Shown piece by piece: positions 62,121-64,000 of a DNA stretch of 64,000 nucleotides; the first letter of the stretch is position 1, and every line of letters begins with the position of its first letter. Below the pieces are notes generated by a model. The model was not told the origin of the DNA and made no database searches. It saw nothing but the letters and a program-made list of their open reading frames with translations. Source of the stretch: Planctomycetaceae bacterium UBA2972 (GTDB lineage Bacteria; Planctomycetota; Planctomycetia; Pirellulales; Pirellulaceae). The DNA lies in assembly GCA_002348315.1 (NCBI GenBank), contig DEAW01000147.1:9464-73463 (forward strand). Reading direction: 5' to 3'. The position numbers and the translations under genes were made by a program.

Positions 62121-63236
62121 TTAAACGAGACGTTCGGCTACGTCGACCCAGGCAGCATTTTCGTTGGATTCCAGCACGGCATCGGCAATGATTTGAGCGT
62201 TGAGTCCATGATCAAAACTTGGCATGGCATCCCGACCTTCAGTGATTGCTGAGCAGAATTCCCAAACGAGATCGTATCGGAACACGTCGGCAGGTTTGCC
62301 TTGATGTGGATCTCGGGGTGAATCTGCTGGTTTGAGGAATTCTTCCGGGACGTCTACCGGAGCAACATCTTCACCGGTTTTTCCCAGCCAGATTTTATTC
62401 GGTTCATGTAAACGGTAACGGACGGTAGCTTCCGAGCCGTTAATCTCTGCCAACTCATGGCCAAAGCCATTGAAGCCATATCCTTTTGCGACGGTTGTGC
62501 CTTCCCAAACTCCGACACCACCGTTGGTAAATACGCCAATCAATGCCGACCAGTCATCCACATCGGAGGGTGGACATTCGTCGCCGTCGACAGTGACATC
62601 GCGTGGGCAGAACTGGGCGACTCCCCCACAGAGGCGGTCAATCTTGCCCATCAGATCCATGGCAAAGTCGATGCGATGGATCGTCATGTCAAATAGGTCA
62701 CCGGCGCCTGCAGTTTTTTTGTATTGTCGCCAGCCCCAACTCGTTTCCGGCCAATCCAGGAAGCGTTGGCTACGGAAGTGGCGGGGTTGCCCGATGGCTC
62801 CGGATTGTACGAGATGTCGTATATATCGCATTGAAGGAGCGAAACGATAAGTGAAAGCCGTCATATGGACGACCCCAGCTTCGACAGCAGCATCTCGCAT
62901 TTCCCGTACTTGCTGAGCGTTTAATGCCAGAGGTTTTTCACACATGATGTGCTTCCCACCTTTTGCCGCTGCAATCGCCTGCTCATGATGTGTGAAGTTG
63001 GGAGTGGCAATAATCACGGCGTCGATATCAGGGTCTTCACAGATTTGGTTGAAATCCGTGGTAACTTTGTCGATTCCCCAATCGTTTTTGCGTTGTTCCA
63101 GCAACGCTTCGCTCATATCACAGGCAGCAACAAGCTCTGCGCGAGGGTCAATATTAATACCTGGGACATGATGGTAATCGCTAACAGCGCCCGCTCCGAT
63201 GATGGCGATGCGAATAGGGTTGGAAGAGGTCGACAT
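62121..63236 (-). CDS. Gfo/Idh/MocA family oxidoreductase (second copy)
   Basis: A 371-residue NAD(P)-dependent enzyme; the ATG at 63236 gives MSTSSNPIRIAIIGAGAVSDYHH, the Rossmann start. CEKPLAL carries the conserved Lys, and GAGDLFDMTIHRIDFAMDLMG holds the catalytic Asp/His helix. Long C-terminal insertions (about 230-330) separate it from the first such enzyme in the window (14506-15501), with which it shares only fold. Members act on sugars, inositols and related compounds; no substrate can be named. It ends 62 bases before fabH. Confidence 0.88.
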   Translation of the reverse strand: MSTSSNPIRIAIIGAGAVSDYHHVPGINIDPRAELVAACDMSEALLEQRKNDWGIDKVTTDFNQICEDPDIDAVIIATPNFTHHEQAIAAAKGGKHIMCEKPLALNAQQVREMRDAAVEAGVVHMTAFTYRFAPSMRYIRHLVQSGAIGQPRHFRSQRFLDWPETSWGWRQYKKTAGAGDLFDMTIHRIDFAMDLMGKIDRLCGGVAQFCPRDVTVDGDECPPSDVDDWSALIGVFTNGGVGVWEGTTVAKGYGFNGFGHELAEINGSEATVRYRLHEPNKIWLGKTGEDVAPVDVPEEFLKPADSPRDPHQGKPADVFRYDLVWEFCSAITEGRDAMPSFDHGLNAQIIADAVLESNENAAWVDVAERLV

Positions 63237-63546
63237 GGAAACAAATCTCAGTTGAATGGCAAGGGGATTACAACGTGATTGAACAGCAACAGCCAAAATC
63301 ATGCTCTTACCGGCAATCACCGGGGTATTAAGCAGTTTAATGCGTTGAATACGTCATCAAAACACCCCTTGACCCTAGTATTTGATTACTCAACAGTAAT
63401 TAATTTTAACCATACCCCCCGAAATAGGGTGTTTGATTTTAGAGGGTGGAATTAGATTGGGGTTTTTAACCGAGTGCGAATGTGACCGCTTGTGAGGAAG
63501 ACAGTAGGTTACTCGCTCTATAAGCTGCTAAAAATCAAAACGATAT
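63237..63546. other. Intergenic region between the Gfo/Idh/MocA and NRDE genes
   Basis: A 310-base divergent spacer holding no gene I can support. It contains an inverted pair AAACACCC (63360-63367) and GGGTGTTT (63427-63434) 59 bases apart, and an AT-rich segment near 63380-63410 that could hold promoters for either gene. No -35/-10 pair is convincing. Confidence 0.4.
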
Positions 63547-64000
63547 ATGTGCATTCTTGCCATTCAATATAAATCGGTGCCGGAAGCACCAATTCTGGTT
63601 GCTGCTAACCGAGACGAATTCTACGACCGCCCAAGTACAACTCCTTCAATCCAATCCGGAAAACCACGTATTTTAAGTGGTTTAGATCAGCAAGCAGGTG
63701 GAACCTGGTTGGGTGTGAATCAGCATGGATTGTTTGTGGCTGCCTGTAATCGTCGTAAGTTGATTCCTCCGGTCGTTCCTCGTTCACGAGGTGTTTTGTG
63801 CCGCGAGTTGTTGCGTAGCACAAGTGCTCAGGAAGCTGTGGGACTAGCGATGGATGAGCTCGTAACCAAGCGTTACGAAGGCGTGAATTATATCATTGCC
63901 GATGGTGAGACTGGATGGGCTGTACATGGTACGGACGAACCTGAAGTGGTGCCGCTTAAAGAAGGTCTTAACGTCATTGGTAATCGGAATCTCAATGATC
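63547..64000 (+). CDS. NRDE (TANGO2-like) family protein, 5' part
   Basis: The first 151 residues of a protein that runs past the end of the window. The start is ATG at 63547, giving MCILAI with Cys2, the presumed N-terminal nucleophile after Met removal, and the signature ANRDE (20-24) that names the family. GGTWLGVNQHGLFVAACNRR and VNYIIADGE also fit. NRDE/TANGO2 proteins have an Ntn-hydrolase-like fold; in eukaryotes TANGO2 affects Golgi and lipid or haem handling, but bacterial roles are unclear. It is divergent from the Gfo/Idh/MocA gene. Confidence 0.87.
   Translation, partial: MCILAIQYKSVPEAPILVAANRDEFYDRPSTTPSIQSGKPRILSGLDQQAGGTWLGVNQHGLFVAACNRRKLIPPVVPRSRGVLCRELLRSTSAQEAVGLAMDELVTKRYEGVNYIIADGETGWAVHGTDEPEVVPLKEGLNVIGNRNLND

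Noticed and set aside
1..64000. Mobile elements, integrase sites, phage genes or CRISPR arrays
   Set aside because: I found no transposase, integrase, terminal repeats or regularly spaced direct repeats in the window.

Overview
The window looks like ordinary chromosome of a planctomycete (order Planctomycetales; GC near 50% by eye). The evidence is two PSCyt1/DUF1549/DUF1553 plus DUF1501 gene pairs, several sulfatases, DUF1080, DUF1570 and DUF1571 proteins, many exported TPR, LRR and FG-GAP proteins, and few strong Shine-Dalgarno sites. The genus cannot be fixed from the sequence alone. I see no insertion sequence, prophage, CRISPR array or rRNA. There is one tRNA gene (His).

Layout. 1-6231: end of trmB, a long PurF-type amidophosphoribosyltransferase, canonical nagB, a divergent NagB-like/PIG-L fusion, and proB. 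6235-12634: a six-gene minus-strand operon encoding a membrane-anchored VWA protein, a TPR protein, ExbB, two ExbD proteins and a large TPR protein. 12867-15501: def, fmt and a Gfo/Idh/MocA oxidoreductase. 15519-20725 (minus): a 2-hydroxyacid dehydrogenase, a PSCyt1 protein and a DUF1501 protein. 20869-28535 (plus): a sulfatase-esterase fusion, a GNAT protein, a double alpha/beta hydrolase and a DUF1080 protein, closed by a clear terminator. 28607-36344 (minus): an unknown protein, a serine hydrolase-DUF1080 fusion, a methyltransferase, a GNAT protein and both subunits of DNA topoisomerase VI. 36634-40591: two small secreted proteins, an esterase-like hydrolase on the minus strand, then a FIST protein overlapping an exported YHS-like protein. 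40628-48616 (minus): an LRR lipoprotein, a DUF1571 protein, a sulfatase, a TPR lipoprotein, an FG-GAP/ASPIC lipoprotein and a DUF6263-like protein. 48829-53860 (plus): a second PSCyt1 (with an NPCBM-like insert) and DUF1501 pair. 53957-64000: tRNA-His, an unknown exported protein, a HExxH (DUF1570) plus LRR protein, a creatininase-family protein, a TIM-barrel sugar isomerase, pepF, fabH, a second Gfo/Idh/MocA enzyme, and the start of an NRDE/TANGO2 protein.

How the genes fit together. Much of the content suits life on sulfated and acetylated polysaccharides: sulfatases, esterases, DUF1080 proteins, sugar dehydrogenases and isomerases, glucosamine-6-phosphate metabolism, and surface proteins of unknown role. 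Housekeeping genes (trmB, purF, proB, def-fmt, fabH, pepF) are interspersed. The most unusual items are an apparent complete topoisomerase VI, an enzyme typical of archaea and plants, in a bacterial setting; an ExbB/ExbD motor coupled to a VWA protein with TonB-like topology; and several domain fusions or paralogues with altered catalytic residues.
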